Below are positions 7,076 through 14,760 of a DNA stretch of 15,944 nt, piece by piece; position 1 is the stretch's first letter, and each line of letters starts with the position of its first letter. Source of the DNA: JBCCYM01 sp039190005. GTDB taxonomy: Bacteria > Pseudomonadota > Gammaproteobacteria > UBA12402. The translations under genes were made by a program, and so were the position numbers. Under the pieces are notes generated by a model, which made no database searches, was not told the DNA's origin, and saw nothing but the letters and a program-made list of their open reading frames with translations. The stretch covers positions 1-15,944 of the forward strand of contig JBCCYM010000043.1 of NCBI GenBank assembly GCA_039190005.1, in the 5' to 3' direction.

Positions 7076-8359
7076 ATGAACACATTATATTATAAAACCA
7101 ATACACCACACCGCGTTAAGGTTTACGCCTGCGTCGTCTTTGTACTGGCAACATTCTTCTTTTTTTACAAAAACGCGCTAGAGGTATCACCCAGTGTCAT
7201 TGCCAATCAGTTGATGAGTGAATTTCATCTGGATGGCGCTCAGCTTGGTAATTTAACCGCGTTTTACTACTATGCCTATTTTCTAATGCAAATCCCAGCC
7301 GGTATTTTGGTAGACCGCTTTGGTCCCCGTCGCTTAACCAGTCTCGCTATTCTGGTTTGCGCGTTAGGTGGACTTATACTGGCGCATTCCCACTATCTGG
7401 TTTTTGCTCAAACAGGTCGTTTCATCACTGGTTTTGGCGCCGCTTTCGCGGCAGTGAGCTGTCTGAAACTCATTGCCACCTGGTTCAAACCTGAACGTTT
7501 CGCGCTCATGGCCGGTTTAATGATGACAGTTGCCATGCTTGGCGCTGTATTTGGTGAAGGACCACTTGCCGCCGCTGTAGCAAAATGGACTTGGCGACCA
7601 ACACTCAGCGCGATCGCAGTAATCGGCTTTGTTTACGCTGTGTTGTTCTGGCTAATCGTCCGCGATGAAAATAAGTACATGCCAGTATCGCTGGAAAAAG
7701 AAAAAGGCAGTGTATTAAAAGGTTTAGTACATGTCTTAAAACAACCACAATGTTGGCTACTTGCTGTTTACAGTGGTTTAAGTTTTTCTCCAGTGACCAT
7801 GTTTGGTGGACTATGGGGAATTAATTATCTTTCTGAAGCCTATAAAATCAGCAAAACCGACGCGGGTTTTCATGTCTCCTTAATCTTCATTGGTTTTGCC
7901 GTGGGTTGTCCAATTGCCGGTTGGCTATCCGATGTGTTAGGTAAGCGTAAAAAAATTGCTTTTGTTGGCACACTGGTCGCGCTGTTATCAGTACTTGCCG
8001 CGCTTTATATGCCAGGTTTAAGTTTAAACGTCGTATCGGTACTGTTTTTTGTTTTTGGTATGAGCATCAGCTGTTTTCTGCTTTGCTTTACCATGATACG
8101 GGAAATCAATCCTTTTATCTACGCCGCGACCGCGATAGGTTTCATGAACGCTTTTGACGCCATACTTGGCGCGGTATCTGATCCATTTGTCGGTAAATTG
8201 CTTGATTTAGGCTGGCATGGAAAAATGGTCAATGGCGCGCGTATCTTTTCAGTGCACAGTTATAAATTGGCATTATTAACCATACCGGTCTATTTACTGC
8301 TGGCATTGGTAGTACTTTATTTTGTCAAAGAAACCATTAGTCACCGGACAGATAATTAA
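7076..8359 (+). CDS. MFS transporter (Legionella/Coxiella-type 12-TM carrier)
   Basis: A 427-residue, 12-helix major facilitator. The conserved loop 2-3 motif A is seen as GILVDRFGPRR (76-86), and the second-half equivalent as GWLSDVLGKRKK. The N-terminus FFFFYKNALEVSPSVIANQLMSEFHLDGAQLGNLTAFYYYAYFLMQIP is typical of carriers abundant in intracellular gammaproteobacteria, some of which (the Legionella Pht and Francisella FPT groups) import amino acids or nucleosides from the host. The substrate cannot be told from sequence here. The protein acts in the inner membrane. It is expressed from its own promoter(s) with a long structured leader and ends at a hairpin terminator at 8374-8404, so it appears monocistronic. 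Confidence 0.85.
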   Translation: MNTLYYKTNTPHRVKVYACVVFVLATFFFFYKNALEVSPSVIANQLMSEFHLDGAQLGNLTAFYYYAYFLMQIPAGILVDRFGPRRLTSLAILVCALGGLILAHSHYLVFAQTGRFITGFGAAFAAVSCLKLIATWFKPERFALMAGLMMTVAMLGAVFGEGPLAAAVAKWTWRPTLSAIAVIGFVYAVLFWLIVRDENKYMPVSLEKEKGSVLKGLVHVLKQPQCWLLAVYSGLSFSPVTMFGGLWGINYLSEAYKISKTDAGFHVSLIFIGFAVGCPIAGWLSDVLGKRKKIAFVGTLVALLSVLAALYMPGLSLNVVSVLFFVFGMSISCFLLCFTMIREINPFIYAATAIGFMNAFDAILGAVSDPFVGKLLDLGWHGKMVNGARIFSVHSYKLALLTIPVYLLLALVVLYFVKETISHRTDN

Positions 8360-8373
8360 TAAAATCATAACGG

Positions 8374-8424
8374 GGATATGGCTGATTTATAGCCAGCCAT
8401 ATCCTCAATATAACTTTATTTTTC
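8374..8424 (+). terminator. Rho-independent-type terminator after the MFS gene
   Basis: GGATATGGCTG (8374-8384) and CAGCCATATCC (8394-8404) are perfect 11-base arms with a 9-base loop. A T-rich stretch (8412-8424) begins several bases after the stem. The hairpin is 15 bases past the stop codon. The gap before the Ts makes it slightly non-classical. Confidence 0.6.
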
Positions 8425-8580
8425 GCTATTCAATTTCGCCCGCGCGAAGTCTTATGTGAAGCAAATCCATGCTGACAGCAACCAAAGAGAACTACCGCAC
8501 TACTCCCATTTGGATGCCCCATTGCTTTCTCGACTCTCCCATAAGTGGAAGTGATTTCTTACTTTAAACCTAGAAACCGC
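8425..8580. other. Gene-free spacer without recognisable content
   Basis: This stretch between the terminator and the mosaic repeat is less AT-rich than typical spacers here and has no supported reading frame on either strand. It could be the relic of a lost gene or mobile element, but no transposase motif, tRNA or further palindrome was recognised. Confidence 0.4.
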
Positions 8581-8581
8581 A

Positions 8582-8760
8582 GTGGTGCCTGAACCCGCGG
8601 TACCTGAACCTGCCAAAGGATGGCCCATGAGCTTGTCGAAGGACATGAACAAGCAGAGCAAGTTTTGGCTTCGACAAGCTCAGCCATCTATGCCTTAAAG
8701 CCGTTCAAAGGGCGGTCCCTGAGCTTGCTTGCCCTGAGCCTTGTCGAAGGGTCGAAGGGT
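8582..8760. repeat. GGTCCCTGAGCTTG/CTTGTCGAAGGG mosaic repeat, longest copy
   Basis: A run of diverged GGTxCCTGAxCx units leads into the conserved core at 8714-8760, which carries one extra C relative to the other two copies. Inside it TGAGCTTGTCGAAG (8628-8641) and CTTCGACAAGCTCA (8669-8682) are perfect 14-base inverted arms around 27 bases, showing that the unit also occurs in reverse orientation here. Short open frames over this block are repeat translations, not genes. Confidence 0.75.
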
Positions 8761-8848
8761 CGCACTCTCATCTTGCCGACAACTGTGATTTTTAGGATAA
8801 TAGGGATAATAGGTATATTAAGTATTTTTAGTAGTTAAAAACTGACTG

Positions 8849-9751
8849 ATGACACCAACACACTATCATACGCATAATCATCATGATCAGCGTTACACAC
8901 CTCTTAAACTGCTGTCTATTGCTATTGCTTTAACACTTAGTTTTGCCATCGTTGAAGCTTTAACGGGTCTTTGGGCGGGTTCATTGACATTATTAGGCGA
9001 TGCCGGTCATATGGCTTCTGATTCAGTAGCACTTGCTATCGCTGCTTTTGCTGCTTGGCTAGCTCAGAAACCACCATCCCCCTCTCACAGCTATGGACTG
9101 GGACGTGCTGAAGTCATTGCAGCCTGGATAAGCAGCATATTACTGGTTTTAATATCAATTGCCATTATTATCGAAGCTATTGAACGTATTCATACGCCAA
9201 TACATGTCAAAGGTAATGCGGTCATAATAGTTGCTTTTTTAGGTCTAGTCATTAATCTTTTTATTGCCTGGTTATTAACTCAAGGTAGCCGCACACTTAA
9301 TATACGTGCGGCACTATTACATGTTTTGAGTGATGTGCTTGGATCTATTGCCGCTTTGATATCAGGTATTGTTATTTATTTCACTCACTGGTATCGAATT
9401 GATCCTCTTTTATCGATAATTATTGGTATTTTAATTATGATTTCTAGTTTCCGATTACTACGTGAATCATTATCAATACTAATGGAAGGTGTGCCGGCAA
9501 CTATAAACATAACGCTTGTCAATCAAGACATGATAAAAATTAAGGGGGTAAAAGCAATTCATGATCTGCATATTTGGACCTTATCTTCCGGACGAATTGC
9601 ATTATCCGCGCATGTTAATATTGCTGATCTAAGTGTTTGGAAAGAGATATTAATTGATCTTAAACGTTTACTAGAAAGTAAATATCATATTAAGCATATC
9701 ACGCTACAACCAGAACCCGAAGTTATGGCATGTAAACCATGTAGCGAATGA
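8849..9751 (+). CDS. Cation diffusion facilitator, zinc-type (ZitB/CzcD-like)
   Basis: A 300-residue inner-membrane metal/proton antiporter. It opens with a His-rich cytoplasmic tail (HYHTHNHHD), followed by six membrane helices. The metal site residues are visible as H54xxxD58 in helix 2 (GDAGHMASDS) and H158xxxD162 in helix 5 (HVLSD). The HxxxD/HxxxD pair is the zinc/cobalt-selective form of the family, as opposed to the DxxxD of FieF. The C-terminal cytoplasmic ferredoxin-like domain (about 215-300) includes GVKAIHDLHIWTLSSGRIALSAHV, used for dimerisation. It probably exports zinc from the cytoplasm. No good ribosome site precedes ATG 8849; a tandem GATAATAGG pair lies at 8796-8813. No metal-responsive regulator gene is adjacent. 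Confidence 0.92.
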   Translation: MTPTHYHTHNHHDQRYTPLKLLSIAIALTLSFAIVEALTGLWAGSLTLLGDAGHMASDSVALAIAAFAAWLAQKPPSPSHSYGLGRAEVIAAWISSILLVLISIAIIIEAIERIHTPIHVKGNAVIIVAFLGLVINLFIAWLLTQGSRTLNIRAALLHVLSDVLGSIAALISGIVIYFTHWYRIDPLLSIIIGILIMISSFRLLRESLSILMEGVPATINITLVNQDMIKIKGVKAIHDLHIWTLSSGRIALSAHVNIADLSVWKEILIDLKRLLESKYHIKHITLQPEPEVMACKPCSE

Positions 9752-9914
9752 TTTATTTGATAATCAATGTTGACATAAAACATCCACATCGTTTCTAATT
9801 CACCTATAATTTTTGATATGAGGTCTTAATTTTAACAAAAGAATATTAGACTTTTACTGTAGTTTTGTTATCCTTTTTGTTAATAGAATAATCATTGCAA
9901 AATATTCAAAAATT

Positions 9915-10553
9915 ATGTCCGCGAACCGCTATATTGATTTAGAAGCATTAAAAAACGCTGAACTGAACCGAACACCCTACCCCTATGTCATTGTAAAAAA
10001 TGCTATTTCCCCAAATTATCATCATGAGCTTGATAAGGCTTTCCCGAATATTGACAAAGGCGGGAGCTTCAGTCTTGAAGATGTGCCACTTAATGAAACC
10101 TTTAATACATTAATTCAAGAATTAAAAAGTGACGCGTTGCGCGAAATTATTGCCACAAAATTTTCTGTTAACCTTGATAGTAAACCGACAATGATCACTT
10201 TACGCGGGGTTTCAACCGCAAAAGATGGTCGTATCCATACGGATTCAAAATCTAAATTTATCACAGTCTTGTTATACTTTAACCGTGACTGGCGGTCTGA
10301 TAGCGGCCGATTACGCGTATTAAACGGCAAAAATGACCTGGAAGATTACGCTGAAGAAATTTCACCGGAAATGGGAAATCTACTGATGTTTAAAGTGAAT
10401 GGTCATGATTGGCATGGTTATAAACCATTTATAGGTTGCCGTCGTTCTATTCAATTAAATTTCATGGTAAATTCAACGCAAGTGAACAAACATCTAGTAA
10501 AACATCGAATCAGCGCCAAATTCAAATCACTTAAAAAAGTGTTTGGTCAATAG
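9915..10553 (+). CDS. 2-oxoglutarate/Fe(II)-dependent oxygenase
   Basis: A 212-residue protein with the double-stranded beta-helix signature of 2OG-Fe(II) dioxygenases. The iron ligands are H108xD110 (GRIHTDSKS) and probably H167 (HDWHGYKP), with R177 ten residues later (GCRRSIQLNF) as the likely 2-oxoglutarate carboxylate clamp. The strand TVLLYFN and the turn SGRLRVLNG between them fit the fold. No signal peptide is present, so it is cytoplasmic. It ends eight bases before waaC, so the two are probably cotranscribed. A role in modifying an LPS or other surface-sugar intermediate is suggested by that context only; a protein or small-molecule hydroxylase is equally possible. The start has no strong ribosome site. 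Confidence 0.8.
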   Translation: MSANRYIDLEALKNAELNRTPYPYVIVKNAISPNYHHELDKAFPNIDKGGSFSLEDVPLNETFNTLIQELKSDALREIIATKFSVNLDSKPTMITLRGVSTAKDGRIHTDSKSKFITVLLYFNRDWRSDSGRLRVLNGKNDLEDYAEEISPEMGNLLMFKVNGHDWHGYKPFIGCRRSIQLNFMVNSTQVNKHLVKHRISAKFKSLKKVFGQ

Positions 10554-10561
10554 TATATACG

Positions 10562-11698
10562 ATGAAAGTATTACTGGTTAAACTAAGTTCGATGGGCGAT
10601 TTGATTCACGCGCTACCCGCTCTAACCGACGCCATGAATAATATACCCGGTATTACATTTGACTGGGTTGTTGAAAAATCATTTTCTGATATTCCTTACT
10701 GGCATCCAGCGGTTAAACGTATTATTGAGACAGACCACAGAAACTGGCGAAAAAATATTAAAGAAACCATTCAACATGGTAAATTAATTAAATCTATCAG
10801 AGAAATTCGACGCGAAAAATATGATGTTGTGATTGATGGTCAATCAAATTTTAAAAGCGCGTTCTTTACCTTTTTAGCGCGAGGCACACGCTGCGGCCCA
10901 GATAAGCATTCCTCATGTGAACCATTTACCGGCTATGCCTATCAGAGAAAATTCAAAATAGATAAATCGGAACACGCGATTAAACGTATGCGCTTACTAT
11001 TTGCTCATGCCTTAGGTTACGCCTATCATGATACGCCACCTGACAGCGCCATCAGCCATCAGCGTTTAGTCAAACCAAAAATTGAAGTCCCATACCAGAA
11101 ATTTTTCTTCTTTATCCATAACGCAAGCTGGCATAGTAAACTATGGCCTGAAACTTATTGGCAAAAGTTAATCAAATTAACAACAAACGCGGGTTATAAT
11201 ATTCTACTACCCAGTGGCAATGCCGCTGAATTTGAACGCAGTCAAAAATTAGCACAGGATAATGCTCAAGTAATGGCATTACCGATAATGACATTAACAG
11301 AAATCGCTTATATTATCTCTAAAGCGAAACTGGTTGTTTGTACGGACACAGGTTTAAGTCATTTATCTTCGGCATTGAATATTTCATCTATTACATTATA
11401 CGGCTCGACTGATCCAAAATTAATTGGCGCCATTGGTCAAAATAACATTCAACTTCAGGCAAACTTTCCCTGCTCACCTTGTTATAATAAATCTTGTAAA
11501 TTTAAAGGTGCTTCAGTATATAAACCCGCTTGTTATATGAGTATTCCGCCTGAGCGTGTTTGGCGAGAAATAACTAAATTATTAGCCAAAACCATAGTGG
11601 TCCCTAAGCCCGTGGCTCATGAGCCTGTAGAAGGATCAAGAGTGGTCCCTGAGCTTGCTTGCCCTGAGCTTGTCGAAGGGTCGAAGGGTCGAATTTAA
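10562..11698 (+). CDS. waaC: Lipopolysaccharide heptosyltransferase I with repeat-derived C-terminal tail
   Basis: A GT-B glycosyltransferase that adds the first heptose to Kdo of the LPS inner core on the cytoplasmic face. The N-terminus MKVLLVKLSSMGDLIHALPAL, then TFDWVVEKSF and YDVVIDGQSNFKSA, are typical of WaaC/RfaC. The C-terminal donor domain shows FIHNASWHSKLWPETYW and CTDTGLSHLSSAL followed by ITLYGSTDP, the ADP-heptose site region. The protein is 378 residues against roughly 320-345 for the family. The last 33 (346-378, VVPKPVAHEP... to the stop) are translated from the dispersed mosaic repeat at 11598-11689, so the native terminus and stop have been lost. The catalytic parts are intact, so it may still work. 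It is coupled to the oxygenase gene upstream. Confidence 0.9.
   Translation: MKVLLVKLSSMGDLIHALPALTDAMNNIPGITFDWVVEKSFSDIPYWHPAVKRIIETDHRNWRKNIKETIQHGKLIKSIREIRREKYDVVIDGQSNFKSAFFTFLARGTRCGPDKHSSCEPFTGYAYQRKFKIDKSEHAIKRMRLLFAHALGYAYHDTPPDSAISHQRLVKPKIEVPYQKFFFFIHNASWHSKLWPETYWQKLIKLTTNAGYNILLPSGNAAEFERSQKLAQDNAQVMALPIMTLTEIAYIISKAKLVVCTDTGLSHLSSALNISSITLYGSTDPKLIGAIGQNNIQLQANFPCSPCYNKSCKFKGASVYKPACYMSIPPERVWREITKLLAKTIVVPKPVAHEPVEGSRVVPELACPELVEGSKGRI
11598..11689 (+). repeat. Mosaic repeat copy fused in frame to waaC
   Basis: A diverged leading unit (11598-11643) is followed by a 46-base core (11644-11689) identical to that at 3131-3176. It lies entirely inside the waaC reading frame, and the stop codon TAA (11696-11698) comes just after it. 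Confidence 0.8.
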
Positions 11699-11718
11699 TA
11701 TTAGTGAAAATAAAAAGG

Positions 11719-11774
11719 GCTGTGGGGCACAGTGGAGGGTTATGGACGGAGGGAGTTTTACTGCGCCCCACAGC
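11719..11774. other. Long GC-rich hairpin with G-rich loop after waaC
   Basis: GCTGTGGGGC (11719-11728) pairs perfectly with GCCCCACAGC (11765-11774). After one A/C mismatch, CAGT (11730-11733) pairs with ACTG (11760-11763). The 26-base loop is purine-rich with several GG/GGG runs. It lies 20 bases after the waaC stop and is far more G/C-rich than the AT-rich sequence downstream. It is followed by GAAAAAGG rather than a T-run, so it is not a standard terminator. Options are a terminator-like mRNA end, a mobile-element end, or a small structured RNA. Confidence 0.55.
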
Positions 11775-12050
11775 GAAAAAGGTTTACTCTAGTTTGGTTA
11801 AATTTTTTGTTCCTTACAACTATCCAACAATTTATTCATATGTTATCTACAAGAATATCACAGATTTCCAAGAATGCAAGTATTTCAATAAACAATTTTA
11901 TACTTATTTTTCAATACACTACATATTGTGGTTATTTATTATACAAAACTCAATAAGAGAACTTTTCAACAGATAATTTGTCTAAAAATTAACGCGAAAC
12001 GCGCTGATGACAGCCATAAAGTCATTAATTTTTGCCAATAATAACCCTAT
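11775..12050. other. AT-rich gene-free spacer
   Basis: A frame of up to 90 codons crosses this stretch (11704-11976), but its first third is the hairpin above, it has no ribosome site and the composition is that of random AT-rich DNA. No tRNA or other RNA gene was recognised. Confidence 0.4.
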
Positions 12051-12055
12051 ATTTC

Positions 12056-12083
12056 TTGTACAACTAATGTTAAAGATTAAAAT
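12056..12083 (+). promoter_or_regulatory. Candidate promoter for the amidase gene
   Basis: TTGTAC (12056-12061), a 16-base spacer and TAAAAT (12078-12083). The start would fall near 12090, immediately before the palindrome at 12095-12111. Confidence 0.4.
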
Positions 12084-12094
12084 AGCAAGATAAA

Positions 12095-12111
12095 TTCCAC
12101 ATTTTGTGGAA
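12095..12111. promoter_or_regulatory. Perfect palindrome TTCCACATTTTGTGGAA before the amidase
   Basis: Seven-base arms TTCCACA and TGTGGAA flank TTT. It sits right at the predicted transcription start and about 20 bases before the ribosome site, a position suited to a repressor operator or a 5' mRNA hairpin. Confidence 0.45.
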
Positions 12112-12143
12112 GACTACTTCGTAATGTTATGAGGAATTTTAAA

Positions 12144-13556
12144 ATGGAACAACTATATAAACTTTCAGCATCAACTATCATTGAAAAAATTAAATCTAGA
12201 GCATTATCTGTACGTGAAATATTAGAAGCATTTATTCATAGAATTGAGGATGTCGAACCTCAAATTAACGCACTAGAACAGTTTTATCCTGAAAAATTGT
12301 TAAAAGAAGCAGATAGTATGGACAAAATGATTAGCGCTAATAAAGCGGTAGGCAAATTGTATGGCCTACCTGTTAGCATCAAAGATACCTGCAAGGTAAA
12401 AGGTTTTAAAATTAGCACGGGTTGCCCCGCTTTATTGAATAAACCTGAAGAAAAAGATGCCACTGTGGTTGCTCGTATAAAATCAGAAGGTGGCATCATT
12501 TTGGGCATTACCAATGCCCCAGAATTATTAGCATCATATGAAACAGATAATCTGTTGTTTGGTCGCACCAATAATCCTTATGATTTAAGCAGGACGCCAG
12601 GCGGCAGCAGTGGTGGCGAAGCCGCACTTATTTCAGCCGGCGGCTCTCCCCTTGGCATTGGCTCTGATGCTGGAGGCAGTGTCAGACAGCCGGCACATTA
12701 TTCAGGAATATGCGCCCATAAGCCGACCCAGGGATCAATTCCTTTAACAGGCACTATACCAACAGATGGCATCGCGGGGATCATAACACAGATAGTTTCA
12801 ATGGGACCAATGGCAAGGCATGTTGATGATTTAATTTTAATGATGAACGTTATTGCTGGCGCCGACGGGTTTGATCCACATGCTCCACCTGTTAATTTTA
12901 ATAATCCTGATAATGTTGATATATCAAAATTGAAAATAGCTTATTATTTTGCAAATGGAAAAACCATACCGACTGATGAAACCGTTGAAGCGGTTAAGAA
13001 AGTTGTCAGTATTTTTTCTGATAACGGCAATGTAGTCAAAGAACATTATCCTGAACCCATAAAAGATATTTATCGACTTCATTGGCAAACTTTTATGCAA
13101 GGTGGTGATAAAGGCGCGGGGATTAAACAATTCTTTGCAAGCTTACATCACAAAAACATATCACCTCTGTTACAGCAGGCATTAAGTAATTCCAGCAAAT
13201 GTGAATTTTCTTTAATGGAATTAAGACAACGCCTAGTTGAAGTTGAACAATTTCGATATGCCATGATGCGTTATATGCAAGATTATGATATTATTGTTTC
13301 ACCTGTAGCCGCAACACCTGCTAGACAGCATGGAGAAACCCACAATCATATCCACGATTTCAGTTATATTATCGTTCATAACCTTACCGGTTGGCCGGCA
13401 ACCGTCGTACCCGTCGCCTATTCCAAGACCGGCTTACCAATTGGCGTGCAAATAGCCGCAAAACCTTGGTGTGATCATGTCGCGTTGGCCGTCGCAAAAA
13501 AATTACAGGATATTATTGGTATATTTCCAATACCTGAAATCAATCAAGCTAAATGA
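12144..13556 (+). CDS. Amidase-signature hydrolase resembling fatty acid amide hydrolase
   Basis: An amidase-signature enzyme with the full Ser-cisSer-Lys triad: Lys in VSIKDTCKVKG, the cis-Ser in PGGSSGGEAALISAGGSPLG and the nucleophile Ser in SDAGGSVRQP. Spacings between them (75 and 24 residues) equal those of mammalian FAAH (Lys142, Ser217, Ser241), and the GGSSGGE-ALI-GGSPLG stretch is FAAH-like rather than GatA-like. There is no gatB or gatC nearby and no membrane helix or signal peptide. It hydrolyses some carboxylic amide in the cytoplasm; a lipid amide is possible but unproven. ATG 12144 is preferred because GAGGA (12131-12135) lies eight bases before it; ATG 12129, five codons upstream, overlaps that site. 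It appears monocistronic, converging with the Fic gene. Confidence 0.85.
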   Translation: MEQLYKLSASTIIEKIKSRALSVREILEAFIHRIEDVEPQINALEQFYPEKLLKEADSMDKMISANKAVGKLYGLPVSIKDTCKVKGFKISTGCPALLNKPEEKDATVVARIKSEGGIILGITNAPELLASYETDNLLFGRTNNPYDLSRTPGGSSGGEAALISAGGSPLGIGSDAGGSVRQPAHYSGICAHKPTQGSIPLTGTIPTDGIAGIITQIVSMGPMARHVDDLILMMNVIAGADGFDPHAPPVNFNNPDNVDISKLKIAYYFANGKTIPTDETVEAVKKVVSIFSDNGNVVKEHYPEPIKDIYRLHWQTFMQGGDKGAGIKQFFASLHHKNISPLLQQALSNSSKCEFSLMELRQRLVEVEQFRYAMMRYMQDYDIIVSPVAATPARQHGETHNHIHDFSYIIVHNLTGWPATVVPVAYSKTGLPIGVQIAAKPWCDHVALAVAKKLQDIIGIFPIPEINQAK

Positions 13557-13596
13557 TTTGTTTTGAGTTTTATTTATCATTGCGTCCAAATCCTGA

Positions 13597-14706
13597 TTAT
13601 TTAACCTTATCAAGTAAACTATAACTTGTGCTACGTCCTCCACCCGGATTCTGAATAAAAATACCTCTTTTTTTCAGATCCTGAATATCTCTGAGCGCGG
13701 TATCAGTCGAGCATTTTGCCAGTTTGGCGTATTTGGATGTGTGCATATATCCTTTAAAATCATCGTCGAGCATTCGGTTGATAATAAAACACTGACGCTT
13801 GTTAACAGGTTTCTGATTGATTTTATCCCAAAGCCGCGCCTTGAAAAGAATATTACCAAGCGCGATTTCCGCGCTTGAAATGGCACGTCCTAAGCAATCT
13901 AAAAACCATGCTAACCAGCCAGTAATCTCCGGCGAACCGCGTTGCTGTTTTTCCAGCTGAATGTAGTAAGTCTTACGCTCAGATTCAATCTGGGTAGACA
14001 AACTATAGAAGCGGTTAGCTGTGCCATCCGCACGTGCCAATGCCATATCACAGATCGCCCTGGCAATACGACCATTTCCATCTTCAAAAGGATGAATGGT
14101 GACAAACCAGAAATGCGCGATACCAGCCTTTAGAACCGGATCAATATCCTGACTATTACCGAACCAATCAAGAAACACCTGTATCTCACTTTCCAGCTGA
14201 TCGGCATTTGGCGCCTCGAAATGAATTGTTTCTCGACCTATCGGACCAGAAACAACCTGCATGGGACCCACGTCTATTGTGCGCCACCCGCCAACTGTAA
14301 TACGGCGCATACCGCTGCGTCCAGTTGGAAACAGTGCCGCATGCCAGCCAAACAAACGGTCTTTCGTCAGAGGTTTTGAAAATTGTTGTGTGGCATCTAG
14401 CATCATCTCAACAATACCCTCGACATCACGACTAGCGGGTACAAGCCCGGCAATATTAACCCCCAGCCTGCGAGCGATTGATGAACGCACTTCCTCTGAA
14501 TCAAGACTTTCACCCTCAATAGCAGAAGATTTGACAACATCATTGGTTAACATATTAAGACTAGCTTCTCGCTTCAGTTCAAAGCCGAGACTCTCCATCC
14601 GCCCAAGTAGATGTCCTTGCCTATAGCGTATATCAGCCAGCTTAGACGCAAGCGCTTCAGCATCCCATGTGAAATTTGACCAGTTTTGATATTCATATAT
14701 CCACAT
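13597..14706 (-). CDS. Class II Fic AMP-transferase with DUF4172-like N-terminus and winged helix
   Basis: A 369-residue Fic protein read from ATG 14706. It transfers AMP (or removes it) on target proteins. The N-terminal DUF4172-like helical part (MWIYEYQNW onward) contains the autoinhibitory motif S60-x-x-x-E64-G (KSSAIEGES), which marks class II Fic enzymes: the Glu blocks productive ATP binding. The catalytic motif HPFEDGNGR (205-213) is complete. The flap region is around GGWRTIDVGPMQVVSGP. The last 65 residues (about 300-366: MHTSKYAKLAKCSTDTALRDIQDLKKRGIF) look like a winged helix-turn-helix, so it may bind DNA. A GTG nine bases upstream (14715) is an alternative start; MWIYEYQ is the usual family start. 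Its DNA is visibly richer in G/C than its neighbours, suggesting separate acquisition. Confidence 0.9.
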   Translation of the reverse strand: MWIYEYQNWSNFTWDAEALASKLADIRYRQGHLLGRMESLGFELKREASLNMLTNDVVKSSAIEGESLDSEEVRSSIARRLGVNIAGLVPASRDVEGIVEMMLDATQQFSKPLTKDRLFGWHAALFPTGRSGMRRITVGGWRTIDVGPMQVVSGPIGRETIHFEAPNADQLESEIQVFLDWFGNSQDIDPVLKAGIAHFWFVTIHPFEDGNGRIARAICDMALARADGTANRFYSLSTQIESERKTYYIQLEKQQRGSPEITGWLAWFLDCLGRAISSAEIALGNILFKARLWDKINQKPVNKRQCFIINRMLDDDFKGYMHTSKYAKLAKCSTDTALRDIQDLKKRGIFIQNPGGGRSTSYSLLDKVK

Positions 14707-14731
14707 ATTAATCACTGCATTATTTAAGGTG

Positions 14732-14760
14732 ATTATAGGCTGTATTCACCGCATAGTCAA
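14732..14760 (-). promoter_or_regulatory. Strong sigma70 promoter of the fic gene
   Basis: On the minus strand TTGACT (14760-14755), a 17-base spacer and a perfect TATAAT (14737-14732). Transcription would begin near 14725, about 19 bases before ATG 14706. Confidence 0.75.

Noticed and set aside
8620..8838. 72-codon open frame before the cation exporter
   Set aside because: Nearly all of it is a translation of the mosaic repeat, with no ribosome site and no family-like sequence.
11704..11976. 90-codon open frame after waaC (and a 74-codon frame overlapping it)
   Set aside because: It starts in the hairpin at 11719-11774, has no ribosome site and its residues follow random AT-rich composition.
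14261..14626. 121-codon plus-strand frame inside fic
   Set aside because: It is antisense to the conserved DUF4172/Fic coding sequence and has no features of its own.
14707..14715. GTG start three codons upstream of the chosen fic start
   Set aside because: No ribosome site favours it, and family members normally begin at the MWxY sequence, so ATG 14706 was preferred.
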